Shown piece by piece: positions 52,680-61,779 of a stretch of DNA of 64,000 nt (positions are counted from its first letter, which is position 1; each line of letters begins with the position of its first letter). This DNA comes from Streptomyces avermitilis MA-4680 = NBRC 14893 (GTDB lineage Bacteria; Actinomycetota; Actinomycetes; Streptomycetales; Streptomycetaceae), in contig NC_003155.5 in the NCBI RefSeq assembly GCF_000009765.2, positions 3,286,001 through 3,350,000 of the forward strand. The letters run 5' to 3'. The translations under genes were made by a program, and so were the position numbers. A model generated the notes under the pieces. That model was not told where the DNA came from and did no database searches. It saw nothing but the letters and a program-made list of their open reading frames with translations.

Positions 52680-53549
52680 ATGACCACGCACCGGATCCAC
52701 CACCGCACCGCCACCGTCCGCGGCCACGAGATCCACTACCGGGAGGCGGGGCCGGCCGGCGCCCCGGTACTGCTCCTGCTGCACGGCTTCCCGACCAGTT
52801 CGCACATGTTCCGCGACCTGATGCCGCTCCTCGCCGACCGCTACCACCTGGTGGCTCCCGACCACCTGGGCTTCGGCCGCTCGTCGGCGCCGGCCGCCAC
52901 GGAGTTCCCGTACACGTTCGCCGGACTGGCCGAGATCACGGACGAGTTCACCGAACAGCTCGGCCTGAAGGAGTACGCGCTCTACATCCAGGACTACGGC
53001 GCCCCGATCGGCCTGCGGCTCGCGCTCGCGCACCCCGAGCGGGTGACGGCGATCATCACCCAGAACGGCAACGCGTACGAGGACGGGCTGGGCGCCGAGG
53101 CCTGGGCACCCGTCCTCGCCCTGATCGCGGAGCGCACACCCGCGACCGAGGAGCCCGTCCGCGCGCTCAGTGGCCCCGAGGGCATCAAGTGGCAGTACCT
53201 GCACGGCGTCCCGGACCCCACGCTGGTCAGCCCGGACGCGTACGAACACGACGCGGCGCTGATGGCCCGCCCCGGTCAGTCCGAGATCCAGCTCGACCTG
53301 ATCTCCGACTACGGCTCCAACTTCGCCCTCTATCCGGCGTTCCAGGAGTACTTCCGCACCAGCCAGGTCCCGCTCCTCGCGGTGTGGGGCGGCCACGACG
53401 AGATCTTCGTCCCGGCGGGCGCCCTCGCCTTCCAGCGCGACCTCCCGACGGCCGAGATCCACCTCCTGCCCACCGGCCACTTCGCCCTGGAGACACACGC
53501 GGGCCAGGTCGCCGCCCTGATGGACGACTTCCTGGCCCGGCGGGTGTGA
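52680..53549 (+). CDS. Alpha/beta hydrolase, epoxide hydrolase/dehalogenase type
   Basis: A 289-residue alpha/beta hydrolase. The oxyanion loop is LHGFPTSS, the nucleophile is Asp in LYIQDYGAPIGLRLAL (Asp rather than Ser, hence the epoxide hydrolase or haloalkane dehalogenase branch), the acid is Asp in WGGHDEIFVPAG, and the His is in LPTGHFALETHA. A helical cap lies between about residues 125 and 205. Start ATG at 52680. It is divergent from the acetyltransferase; the 122-bp intergenic region holds GGTTAG motifs at 52611 and 52664 and its complement CTAACC at 52589. Confidence 0.88.
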   Translation: MTTHRIHHRTATVRGHEIHYREAGPAGAPVLLLLHGFPTSSHMFRDLMPLLADRYHLVAPDHLGFGRSSAPAATEFPYTFAGLAEITDEFTEQLGLKEYALYIQDYGAPIGLRLALAHPERVTAIITQNGNAYEDGLGAEAWAPVLALIAERTPATEEPVRALSGPEGIKWQYLHGVPDPTLVSPDAYEHDAALMARPGQSEIQLDLISDYGSNFALYPAFQEYFRTSQVPLLAVWGGHDEIFVPAGALAFQRDLPTAEIHLLPTGHFALETHAGQVAALMDDFLARRV

Positions 53550-53556
53550 CTGGACG

Positions 53557-55188
53557 TCAGCCCATGTGCGGGTACGTGTAGTCGGTCGGCGGGACCAGCG
53601 TCTCCTTGATGGCGCGGGTCAGCGTCCAGCGCATCAGGTTCTGCGGGGCGCCCGCCTTGTCGTTCGTGCCCGAGGCACGGCCGCCGCCGAAGGGCTGCTG
53701 GCCGACGACGGCGCCGGTCGACTTGTCGTTGATGTAGAAGTTGCCCGCGGCGTAGCGGAGCTTGTCCATCGTGTACGCGGCCGCCGCACGGTCGTTGGAG
53801 ACGACCGCACCCGTCAGCGCGTAGTCCGAGGCCGACTCCATCTGGGTCAGCATCTCGTCGTACGCGTCGTCCTCGTAGACGTGCACGGCGAGGAACGGGC
53901 CGAAGTACTCGGTCTTGAAGACCTCGTTCTCCGGGTCCGAGCACTCGACGACCGTCGGGCGCACGAAGTAGCCGACCGAGTCGTCGTACTCGCCGCCCGC
54001 CACGATCGTGCAGGTCGGGTCCGACTTGGCGCGGTCGATGGCCGCCTTGTTCTTGGCGAACGAGCGCTCGTCGATGACCGCGCCGACGAAGTTCGACAGG
54101 TCGGTGACGTCACCCATGGTCAGGTAGTCGACCTCGGCCGCGAACTCCTCCTTGAAGCCGGAGTTCCAGATGGAGGCCGGAAGGTAGGCGCGGGAGGTCG
54201 CGGAGCACTTCTGGCCCTGGTACTCGAAGGCACCGCGGGTCAGGGCGGTCTTCAGGACCGCGCGGTCGGCGCTCGGGTGCGCGACCAGGAAGTCCTTGCC
54301 GCCGGTCTCGCCGACCAGGCGCGGGTACGAGCGGTACTTCTCGATGTTGTTGCCGACCGTCTTCCACAGGTACTGGAAGGTCTTGGTCGAACCCGTGAAG
54401 TGGATGCCCGCGAGATCGCGGTGCTCCAGGGCGACCTTGGAGACCTCGATGCCGTCACCGGTGACGAGGTTGATGACGCCCTTGGGCAGGCCCGCCTCCT
54501 CCAGGAGCCGCATCAGCAGCACGGCGGCGTGGGTCTGCGTCGGGGACGGCTTCCACACGACCACGTTGCCCATGAGCGCCGGAGCCGTCGGCAGGTTGCC
54601 CGCGATCGCCGAGAAGTTGAACGGGGTGATCGCGTAGACGAAGCCCTCGAGCGGGCGGTGGTCGAGGCGGTTCCAGACGCCCGGCGAGTTGGCCGGGGGC
54701 TGCTCGGCGAGCAGGTCGCGGGCGTACTTGACGTTGAAGCGCCAGAAGTCGACCAGTTCGCACGGACAGTCGATCTCGGCCTGCTGGGCGGTCTTCGACT
54801 GGCCGAGCATGGTGGAGGCGGCGAGGGTCTCGCGCCACGGGCCGGACAGCAGCTCGGCGGCGCGCAGGATGATCGCGGCGCGGTCGTCGAAGGACATCGC
54901 GCGCCAGGCCGGGGCGGCGGCCAGCGCGGCGTCGATCGCGTCCTGCGCGTCCTGCTGCGTGGCGTGCGCGCCGGTGCCGATGACGGCCTTGTGGTTGTGC
55001 GGCTGCACCACCTCGAAGCGCTCACCGCCGCCGAGCCGCTTCTCGCCGCCGATGGTCATCGGCAGCTCGATCGGGTTCTCGGCCAGCTCCTTGAGCTTGG
55101 CCTCCAGACGGGCGCGCTCGGGCGAGCCGGGGGCATAGCCGTGCACCGGCTCATTGACGGGGGTGGGGACCTGGGTCACAGCATCCAT
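53557..55188 (-). CDS. pruA: 1-pyrroline-5-carboxylate dehydrogenase
   Basis: Oxidises glutamate semialdehyde (P5C) to glutamate, the second step of proline degradation. The 543-residue aldehyde dehydrogenase has ITPFNFSAIAGNLPTAPALM, VVWKPSPTQTHAAVL, HFTGSTKTFQYLWK, the catalytic pair VGETGGKDF (Glu) and EYQGQKCSATSRAYLP (Cys), and QPFGGGRASGTNDKAG. I chose ATG at 55188, preceded by TTAGGAGTTACGG. Proline dehydrogenase is upstream on the same strand, so the two form an operon. Separate enzymes, as usual in actinobacteria. Confidence 0.97.
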   Translation of the reverse strand: MDAVTQVPTPVNEPVHGYAPGSPERARLEAKLKELAENPIELPMTIGGEKRLGGGERFEVVQPHNHKAVIGTGAHATQQDAQDAIDAALAAAPAWRAMSFDDRAAIILRAAELLSGPWRETLAASTMLGQSKTAQQAEIDCPCELVDFWRFNVKYARDLLAEQPPANSPGVWNRLDHRPLEGFVYAITPFNFSAIAGNLPTAPALMGNVVVWKPSPTQTHAAVLLMRLLEEAGLPKGVINLVTGDGIEVSKVALEHRDLAGIHFTGSTKTFQYLWKTVGNNIEKYRSYPRLVGETGGKDFLVAHPSADRAVLKTALTRGAFEYQGQKCSATSRAYLPASIWNSGFKEEFAAEVDYLTMGDVTDLSNFVGAVIDERSFAKNKAAIDRAKSDPTCTIVAGGEYDDSVGYFVRPTVVECSDPENEVFKTEYFGPFLAVHVYEDDAYDEMLTQMESASDYALTGAVVSNDRAAAAYTMDKLRYAAGNFYINDKSTGAVVGQQPFGGGRASGTNDKAGAPQNLMRWTLTRAIKETLVPPTDYTYPHMG

Positions 55189-55333
55189 GGGTTCCGTAAC
55201 TCCTAACTGAGCGGGTGGGTCAGCCCTTGGTGAGAATCGAGCGGGCACTGTGCTGTTCCGGGGGACGCAGCACCTGACAGTGGCTGCGCCACGGGCCGGA
55301 CTCCCGGCAGCGCGTCCGGGTGATCGTCATCTC

Positions 55334-56260
55334 TCAACCTCGGGTCAGCATGCTGCGGGCGAAAAAGCGCAGGTTGGCCGGCTTCTCCGCGAGGCGGCGC
55401 ATGAAGTAGCCGTACCAGTCGGTGCCGTACGCCGTGTACACCCGCATCCGGTGGCCCTCGGCTGCCAGGCGCAGGTGCTCCTCGCCGCGGATGCCGTACA
55501 GCATCTGGAACTCGTACTCGTCGAGCTTGCGTCCGGCGCGGCGGGCCAGCTCCTGGGCGATGGAGATGAGGCGCGGGTCGTGGGACCCGATCATCGGGTA
55601 CCCCTCACCCTCCATGAGGATCCTCAGGACACGGACGTACGCCTTGTCGATCTCGGACTTCTGCTGGTACGCGACCTCGGCGGGCTCCTTGTACGCCCCC
55701 TTCACGATACGCACCCGGCTGCCGTTCGCGGCGAGGCGGCGGGCGTCGGCCTCGGTACGGAAGAGGTACGCCTGGATGACGCAGCCGGTCCCCGGGAAGT
55801 CCTTGCGGAGCTCCTCGTGGATGGCGAACATCGAGTCGAGGGTGGTGTGGTCCTCCGCGTCCAGCGTGACGGTCGTGCCGATGGCGGCGGCGGCCTCGAC
55901 GACCGGGCGGACATTGGCGAGGGCCAGCTCGTGACCGCCGTCCAGCGCCTGCCCGAACATCGACAGCTTGACGGACATCTCGGCCTGGGTGCCGAGGTCC
56001 AGCTCCTTGAGGCGGCCGATCAGTTCGAGGTACGCGTCCCGGGCGGCGTACGCCTGCTCGCGGGTGGTGATGTCCTCGCCGACGACGTCGAGGGTGACCT
56101 CGAGCCCCTTGGCGGCGGAGTCCTGGACGACCGGCACCACTTGGTCGACGCTCTCGCCGGCGATGAAGCGGGCGACCACCTGCTTGGTGCCGGGGGCCGC
56201 CGACACGAAGCGGCGCATGCGGTCGCTGCGCGACGCGGCGAGAATCACGGGACCCAGCAC
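55334..56260 (-). CDS. putB: Proline dehydrogenase (monofunctional)
   Basis: FAD enzyme that oxidises proline to P5C. The 308-residue protein has a PRODH barrel: VTLDVVGEDITTREQAYAAR, SVKLSMFGQALDGG, VTLDAEDHTTLDSMFAIHEE, RIVKGAYKEPAEVAYQ, IGSHDPRLISIAQELAR and YEFQMLYGIRGEEHLRLAAE. Start GTG at 56260 follows GGAGGTGCCCC. It is the first gene of the putB-pruA operon and is divergent from the PucR-type regulator, 183 bases away. Confidence 0.96.
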   Translation of the reverse strand: MLGPVILAASRSDRMRRFVSAAPGTKQVVARFIAGESVDQVVPVVQDSAAKGLEVTLDVVGEDITTREQAYAARDAYLELIGRLKELDLGTQAEMSVKLSMFGQALDGGHELALANVRPVVEAAAAIGTTVTLDAEDHTTLDSMFAIHEELRKDFPGTGCVIQAYLFRTEADARRLAANGSRVRIVKGAYKEPAEVAYQQKSEIDKAYVRVLRILMEGEGYPMIGSHDPRLISIAQELARRAGRKLDEYEFQMLYGIRGEEHLRLAAEGHRMRVYTAYGTDWYGYFMRRLAEKPANLRFFARSMLTRG

Positions 56261-56443
56261 GGGGCACCTCCAGAACAAGCGTGACCAAGAGGCCGTCACC
56301 CGACCATTCGGGTACGGCCCGGAGAACCACCGTGAAACCTAAGGATCTCTCCGATGGTCTGCCATCGACAGCTGTCACGCATCCGTGCCCTGGATCTCAG
56401 ACATTTGTATGAGGGCGCTCGGGAAATGCGGGAGAATGCCCGA

Positions 56444-57625
56444 GTGAAGGCCGATTACAAGGGTGACTACCAGGAGCTGGTCGACGAGATCTCGGCGCTC
56501 CTGGGCGCCCCCGCGACGCTGGAGAACCGGGACTTCGAACTGATCGCCTTCGCCGCCTACGACAGTGACGGCGACGGCGGCTTCGACGAGGCGACCCTGG
56601 ACCCGGTCCGCACCCGTTCGATCCTCACGCGCCGCTCGACCCCGGCGGTGCGGAAGTGGTTCGAGGGCTTCGGTATCGCGCAGGCGGCCGGCCCGGTCCG
56701 GATCCCGCCGACCCCGGAGGCGGGGGTCCACCGGGGCCGCGTCTGTCTGCCGGTACGCCATCGGGGGGTGGTGCTGGGCTATGTGTGGCTGCTGGACACC
56801 GATCCGGGGCCGTCCACGGAGCAGCTGGCCGCCGCCATGGAGGTCGCCGCCCGTATCGGCGCGCTCCTCGGCGACGAGGCGCAGGCGGGCGCGGACCTGA
56901 CCCGTGAACTGCGGGCGGTGCTCACCGCGGAGCGCGGCTGGCAGCGGGACATGGCGGTCGCGGAGCTGCGTACGGCCCTCGGTCCGCGCGGCGACAGCCT
57001 GCACACGGTGGTCTGCGTGGCCCCCTGGCCCTCCGCCGACCCGGACGACGCGCCTTCGGTGCGTACGGTGCCGGGGGCGACCGCGCTGTGCACGGTGCCG
57101 TGGGGGACGACCGCGCAGAGTCTGGCGCTGCTGGTGCGGCTGCGCTCGGCGGACGTCCTGACGCCGGCGCTGACCGCGGCCGCCCGGCTGCTGGAGCGCG
57201 CCCGGGGCGGCACAGCGGCGGCGGCCGGGGTCGCGGTCGCCCGCAGCGGGCTCGTCGAACTGGGCACCGCCTGGCAGGAGGCGTCGGCCGCCGCGCGTGC
57301 GGTGCTGGCGGAGCCGCGGCTCGGGCCGGTCGCCGAGTGGGCGTCCATCGGCCCGTTCCGGCTGCTGACCGCGCTCCCTCCCAAGGCGGCGCACGACCCC
57401 GCCGTACGCACCCTGCTCTCCCCCGCCCACCGCGAACTGGCCCGCACGGCCGAGGTGTACCTGGACTGTGCGGGCCAGGCGGGCCGCACGGCGGCGGAGT
57501 TGGGCATCCACCGGCAGACGCTCTACTACCGCCTGTCACGCGTCGAACAGCTCACGGGCCTGGACCTGGACGACGGCGAGGACCGGCTGCTGCTGCACAT
57601 GGCGTTGAAGGGGGCGCGGCTTTGA
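56444..57625 (+). CDS. PucR-family regulator of proline utilisation
   Basis: A 393-residue PucR/CdaR-like regulator. Its C-terminal helix-turn-helix is [20 protein letters not shown] (about residues 350-369), followed by [12 protein letters not shown]; a GGDEF-like and an N-terminal sensing region precede it ([20 protein letters not shown], then [13 protein letters not shown]). It is divergent from putB-pruA and is likely its proline-responsive activator. I chose GTG at 56444, nine bases after GGGAG; ATG at 56426 is also possible, and the frame is open to 56354. Confidence 0.87.
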
Positions 57626-57681
57626 GGGCGGGGCGCTAGCGCTCCGCTGTAAGTGCCCGTCGCGGCGCCCGGTCGTCCCCC

Positions 57682-59160
57682 TCACCCGTTCTCGGGCTCG
57701 CCCTCTGCCTCGTCCTCGTCCTCGTACAGACCCTCCAGCCCGCTGACGCACTCCTCGGCGACCGTGACGGCGAACCGCGGGCAGGTCCAGGCCTCCGGGC
57801 TGGGGCACTCCTCGGGTGGCGGGAACTCCTCGGGCGCGTAGAAGTGGAGCATGGCGTCGCGGAACTCCTCGTACCGCAGCGGCGGGTGCTCGTCGTCGTG
57901 CGCGCAGCGCTCGAGGCGGGGTGCGGCGGCGACGGTACGCAGGGTCGCGAGGACGCCGCGGACCACCGACAGGGGCGGGCTCGGATACGAGATCTCCGTC
58001 GCCTGGTGGGCGGCGAGCAGCAGCACCGCACGTTCCCGCCCGTCGGCCCGCTCGTGGCGGCGGGCGGCCCACAGGGCCAGATCGTCGGCGTACTCCTCGT
58101 TCCAGCTGTGGTGGGCGAGCCGCTCCACGATCCTCGCGATCTCCAGCCGTCCGTCGGCCCGCAGGTACTCGGCGTCCAGGTGGGAGGTGTCGCGGTTCCC
58201 GAAGAGCACCTCGCGCCGCTCGCGCAGCATCGTCAGTGTCCTGTCCGCGACCTCCGCCATGAAGACCGGGCACAGTACGTGCTCCAGCGGAGCGCCCCGC
58301 CCCGACTCGGTACGGTCGCGTTCGTACCTGCCGCGCCCACCGGCGCTGCTCAGGCGGACGCCGAGTTCCGCGGCGTCCGGGCCGCTGTCGGGCAGGGTCG
58401 CATGCCACTCGTGGGCGCAGGACGCGGCGGCGAAGTGCGGCAACGCCTTCTCGACCGCTTCGGCCAGGTCGTCGAGGACGGATTTCGTACGCACCATTCC
58501 GGAGACGGCGTACCAGGTCACCGCCCTGACGACCAGCAGATGTCCGGCGCGGTCCGCCGGTTCCGCGCACGAGAGGTTCGACGCCTGCGAGGAGATCTCG
58601 TCGTCGATGTCGGTCCCCGGGTGGGGGTAGCCGTGCAGCAGCGCCGACAGCGTGTCGATGGTGTCCTGGGCCTCGGCCGGCAGACGGGGCGGCACATCTG
58701 TGACCGATCCCGGGTCGACGACGTCCAGGGCGATCCGCGCGAATCCGGCGACGTTCGGCGGGCAGAGCCATTCGTCCCGGGGCCGTTGCCCCTCCCGGTC
58801 GGCGCGCTCGTCGGCGAGCGGGGCCAGTTGCTCGGTCAGATACGGGTCGTCCTCGGCGTCATGGACCTGGTACGGGTGGGACGCGTGGTCGCACGGCCGG
58901 TCGCGCAGCGCCTCGTCGGCGGCCTCCAGCGCGGCGACGGCGGCCGTGGTGACGCCCTCGCCCGGAAGCCAGTTGACGTAGGGGGCCATCACCAGCAGCC
59001 CCAGCGTCCACACGTACGCCGCCCCACCGCCGGGGTCGGCGGCGAGGCGGGCCGCGCAGTCGAGGACCGTCCGGTCGTACTGGTCGTTGTAGTAGTCGCG
59101 GTGGTTCTCGCGGACTTCGTCCCAGGACCGGGAGAGCTCATCGAGCGACGTGCCGTTCAT
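57682..59160 (-). CDS. Hypothetical protein, about 492 residues, acidic
   Basis: No known domain is recognised. The protein is acidic (ends GLYEDEDEAEGEPENG) and rich in His, Trp, Cys and Asp/Glu. It has helical segments such as TIDTLSALLHGYPHPG and MLRERREVLFGN, and scattered Cys (CEPADR, CAHEW, CAHDD, CPRFAV) that do not form an obvious cluster. No signal or TM segment. I chose the ATG at 59160 (MNGTSLDELSRSW); ATG 59178 adds six residues. Codon use is host-like. It stands alone between the PucR and TetR genes, so context gives no clue. Confidence 0.75.
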   Translation of the reverse strand: MNGTSLDELSRSWDEVRENHRDYYNDQYDRTVLDCAARLAADPGGGAAYVWTLGLLVMAPYVNWLPGEGVTTAAVAALEAADEALRDRPCDHASHPYQVHDAEDDPYLTEQLAPLADERADREGQRPRDEWLCPPNVAGFARIALDVVDPGSVTDVPPRLPAEAQDTIDTLSALLHGYPHPGTDIDDEISSQASNLSCAEPADRAGHLLVVRAVTWYAVSGMVRTKSVLDDLAEAVEKALPHFAAASCAHEWHATLPDSGPDAAELGVRLSSAGGRGRYERDRTESGRGAPLEHVLCPVFMAEVADRTLTMLRERREVLFGNRDTSHLDAEYLRADGRLEIARIVERLAHHSWNEEYADDLALWAARRHERADGRERAVLLLAAHQATEISYPSPPLSVVRGVLATLRTVAAAPRLERCAHDDEHPPLRYEEFRDAMLHFYAPEEFPPPEECPSPEAWTCPRFAVTVAEECVSGLEGLYEDEDEAEGEPENG

Positions 59161-59233
59161 GTCCATCACGATCTTCACGACGCGCCGCCGGGCACGGGAG
59201 TTCCGCCGCGGGTCCGGCGATCCGGTCGTCGTC

Positions 59234-59292
59234 GGACAGCGGCGAAGCCGGCTGCTCGGTCGTCGGCCGGACAGCGGCGAAGCCGGCTGCTC
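59234..59292. repeat. 24-bp direct repeat at the end of a tetR gene
   Basis: GGACAGCGGCGAAGCCGGCT plus GCTC occurs at 59234-59257 and again at 59269-59292, 35 bp apart. The second copy includes the first bases of the TetR stop. Likely a slippage duplication. Confidence 0.9.
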
Positions 59293-59881
59293 AGCCCGTC
59301 GGCTTGGCGGCCGCCTCGATCACGCGTCGCAGGCCCGCGGTGAGTCCCTCGGCCGTGGACGCGCTGTCGGGATCGAAGAGCCACTGGAGGCACAGTCCGT
59401 TGAGCAGCGTCTGGTAGAAGCCGCCGAGCGTCCGCAACGCCTCGTCGTCGACGTCCTCCTCGCGACCGCCCATGAACATGGGGATGAGGCCCCGGCGCCC
59501 CTCGTCCTGGGCCTTGACCAGGTGCTCGCGGACCGTGGGAAGCCGGTCGGCGTTGGTGACCACCTCGAAGGTGAGCAGCCAGATCGGGCGGGCCTCGGTG
59601 AAGGACCTGATGACGCCCCTCCAGGCTTCCTCGAAGCGTTCGAGGGAACCGGGCTCCCCCGTCGCGGCGCCTTCGTCGAACGCCCCGAACGTGTCGCCGA
59701 CGTTCGAGATCAGATCGACGTACGCCTCCGCGAGCAACGCGTCCTTGGACCCGTAGTGGTAGCCGATCGAGGCCAGGTTGGTCCCCGACTCCTTCACGAT
59801 GTCGCGCGCGGTCGTGCGCACGAACCCCTTCTCCACCAGGCAGCGCTTGGCGCCCTCGAGCAGATCCTCACGGTGTCCCAT
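59291..59881 (-). CDS. TetR-family regulator of the efflux gene
   Basis: A 196-residue TetR protein. The HTH is EDLLEGAKRCLVEKGFVRTT, then ARDIVKESGTNLASIGYHYG. The ligand domain includes RPIWLLTFEVVTNADRL and FYQTLLNGLCLQWLFDPDSA. I chose ATG at 59881. It is divergent from the DHA2 efflux gene; two near-identical 17-bp sites lie between them. It probably represses the transporter and its own gene until drug binds. Confidence 0.9.
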   Translation of the reverse strand: MGHREDLLEGAKRCLVEKGFVRTTARDIVKESGTNLASIGYHYGSKDALLAEAYVDLISNVGDTFGAFDEGAATGEPGSLERFEEAWRGVIRSFTEARPIWLLTFEVVTNADRLPTVREHLVKAQDEGRRGLIPMFMGGREEDVDDEALRTLGGFYQTLLNGLCLQWLFDPDSASTAEGLTAGLRRVIEAAAKPTG

Positions 59882-59904
59882 GCCCGCCACCCTACAACCG
59901 GGAC

Positions 59905-59960
59905 AGACAAGCGTCCTAGACACATGACTTATACAATTGTTCTAGACAAGCGTTTAAGAC
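59905..59960. promoter_or_regulatory. Duplicated operator of the TetR/efflux pair
   Basis: AGACAAGCGTCCTAGAC (59905-59921) and AGACAAGCGTTTAAGAC (59944-59960) match at 14 of 17 bases and lie 39 bp apart. The second ends seven bases before the first possible start of the transporter. CTAGAC and TTATACAATTG nearby suggest overlapping promoters. Confidence 0.75.
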
Positions 59961-59978
59961 GCCCGTATGGTTCCTGGC

Positions 59979-61538
59979 ATGACGAACCCGACGAGCACGA
60001 CCCCCGCACCCGGCGCACCTGGCACCCGGGCCGGCCGCCGTGAATGGACCGCCCTCTGCGTCCTGATGCTCCCTCTGCTCCTGGTCTCGATGGACGTCTC
60101 GGTCCTCTACTTCGCGATCCCCTCGATCACGGCGGACCTGGAGCCGAGCAGCACCCAACAGCTGTGGATCTTCGACATCTACGCGTTCGTGCTCGCCGGC
60201 CTGCTGATGACGATGGGCTCGCTGGGCGACCGCATCGGCCGCCGCAAGCTCCTCCTGATCGGCGCCGCGGCCTTCGGCACGGCCTCGCTGGTGGCCGCGT
60301 ACGCGAACAGCGCCGAGACCCTGATCGCGGCCCGCGCGGTCCTCGGCATCGGCGGCGCGACCCTGATGCCGTCGACGATGGCGATCGTGCGCACGATGTT
60401 CACCGACCCCGGGCAGCGGGCGAAGGCCGTCGGCCTGTGGTCGGGTGTCATGACGGCCGGCATCGCGCTCGGCTCGGTGATGAGCGGTGTCCTCGTCGAG
60501 TACTTCTGGTGGGGCTCGGTCTTCCTGGTCAACCTGCCGGCGATGGCGCTGCTCCTGGTCCTCGGCCCGATCCTGCTGCCGGAGTCGAAGAACCCGGACC
60601 CGGGCCGCTTCGACCTCCTGAGCGTGCCGCTGTCGATGGCGGCCGTACTCCCGGTGATCTACGGGCTCAAGGAGATCCCTTCCGAGGGCTGGCACGCCTC
60701 GTACGTGGTGTGCGTGACGGTGGGTCTGCTCTTCGCCGCCCTCTTCGTCCACCGCCAGCGCACGGCCGCGTCGCCCCTGATCTCACCGGCCCTCTTCCGG
60801 GCCCACGGCTTCACCCCCGCCATGGTCCTCAACCTCATCTCCTGCTTCGCCATGCTGGGTTCGGCCTTCTTCACCACGCAGTACCTCCAGTCCGTCCTCG
60901 GCAACAGCCCGCTCGAGGCGGCCCTGTGGTCACTGCTCCCGTCGGTGCTGATCGGCTTCGCGGCACCCGTGACCACCCAGCTCGTACAGAAGGGCGTGAA
61001 CCGCGCGTACGTCGTCAGCGCCGGGTTCGTCGTCGCCGCGGGCGGCTACGGGATGCTGGCGCTCGCCGGTACGGACTCGATGTGGCTGGTGCTGGCCGGG
61101 GCGGGTGTCCTCGCCTCCGGGATCGTCACCGTGATGTCCCAGATGATGGACCTGGCGATGGGCGCGGCACCGTTGGAGCAGGCGGGCGCGGCCTCTTCGC
61201 TGATGGAGACGAGCGCGGAGTTCGGCGGCGCGCTGGGCATGGCGGTCCTGGGTTCCATCGGCACGGCGGTCTACCACCACGAGATCCCGGCCTCGGCCCC
61301 GGCTCCCGCCCACGAGACGCTGGGCGCGGCGCTGGCGGTGGCACAGGAGCTGCCGGGCGGCGCGGGCACCGCACTGATCGCGGTCGCGCGGGACGCGTTC
61401 ACCAGCGGTATGCAGGCGGCGGCGCTCGCCGGGGCGGTACTCCTGCTGGGCGCGGCGTTCCTGGCGACGGCGACGCTGCGGAAGGTGGCCGTGCGCGAGA
61501 GCGAGTCCGCGACGCCGGAACAGGTGCCCGCCGCCTGA
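59979..61538 (+). CDS. DHA2-family (14-TM) drug:H+ antiporter
   Basis: A 519-residue membrane transporter. Motifs are LLVSMDVSVLYFAIPSITAD (DHA2 motif D1-like), GDRIGRRKLLLIGAA (motif A), and GVMTAGIALGSVMSGVLVEY (motif C, antiporter). Fourteen hydrophobic segments can be counted. It probably exports a lipophilic cation or antibiotic, as regulated by the adjacent TetR. I prefer ATG at 59979; ATG at 59967 lies only four codons before and is closer to the operator. No ribosome-binding site is obvious, so a leaderless start is possible. Confidence 0.9.
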   Translation: MTNPTSTTPAPGAPGTRAGRREWTALCVLMLPLLLVSMDVSVLYFAIPSITADLEPSSTQQLWIFDIYAFVLAGLLMTMGSLGDRIGRRKLLLIGAAAFGTASLVAAYANSAETLIAARAVLGIGGATLMPSTMAIVRTMFTDPGQRAKAVGLWSGVMTAGIALGSVMSGVLVEYFWWGSVFLVNLPAMALLLVLGPILLPESKNPDPGRFDLLSVPLSMAAVLPVIYGLKEIPSEGWHASYVVCVTVGLLFAALFVHRQRTAASPLISPALFRAHGFTPAMVLNLISCFAMLGSAFFTTQYLQSVLGNSPLEAALWSLLPSVLIGFAAPVTTQLVQKGVNRAYVVSAGFVVAAGGYGMLALAGTDSMWLVLAGAGVLASGIVTVMSQMMDLAMGAAPLEQAGAASSLMETSAEFGGALGMAVLGSIGTAVYHHEIPASAPAPAHETLGAALAVAQELPGGAGTALIAVARDAFTSGMQAAALAGAVLLLGAAFLATATLRKVAVRESESATPEQVPAA

Positions 61539-61596
61539 CGGCACCACCGGTGGGCCCGAGCCGGTTCCGGAGGAGCGGCTCGGGCGCACCGGCATG

Positions 61597-61688
61597 CTCG
61601 GGCCCACTCGACGTACTCGGGCCCACTCGACGTACTCGGACCCACCGACGTACTCGGACCCACCGACGTACTCGGGCCCCCCGGCGTA
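61597..61688. repeat. Five 18/19-bp tandem repeats
   Basis: Units of the form CTCGGGCCCACTCGACGTA (19 bp, twice), then CTCGGACCCACCGACGTA (18 bp, twice), then a diverged copy. They sit in the 241-base gap between the DHA2 gene and the AAA regulator. No gene or terminator stem is evident apart from these repeats. Confidence 0.9.
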
Positions 61689-61779
61689 AGGAGCCCGGCC
61701 CCGGCCCCGGCGCACCGCCGCCCGTCCGCCCCCAACGCGGCCCGCCCACCCCCACGACCCCGCGTGCCAGGATGGACCC

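Noticed and set aside
57844..59343. Plus-strand 499-codon frame opposite the unknown protein
   Set aside because: Val/Gly/Arg/Asp-rich without motifs. The minus frame has a natural composition and the typical codon bias, so I kept that one, although neither has a known domain.
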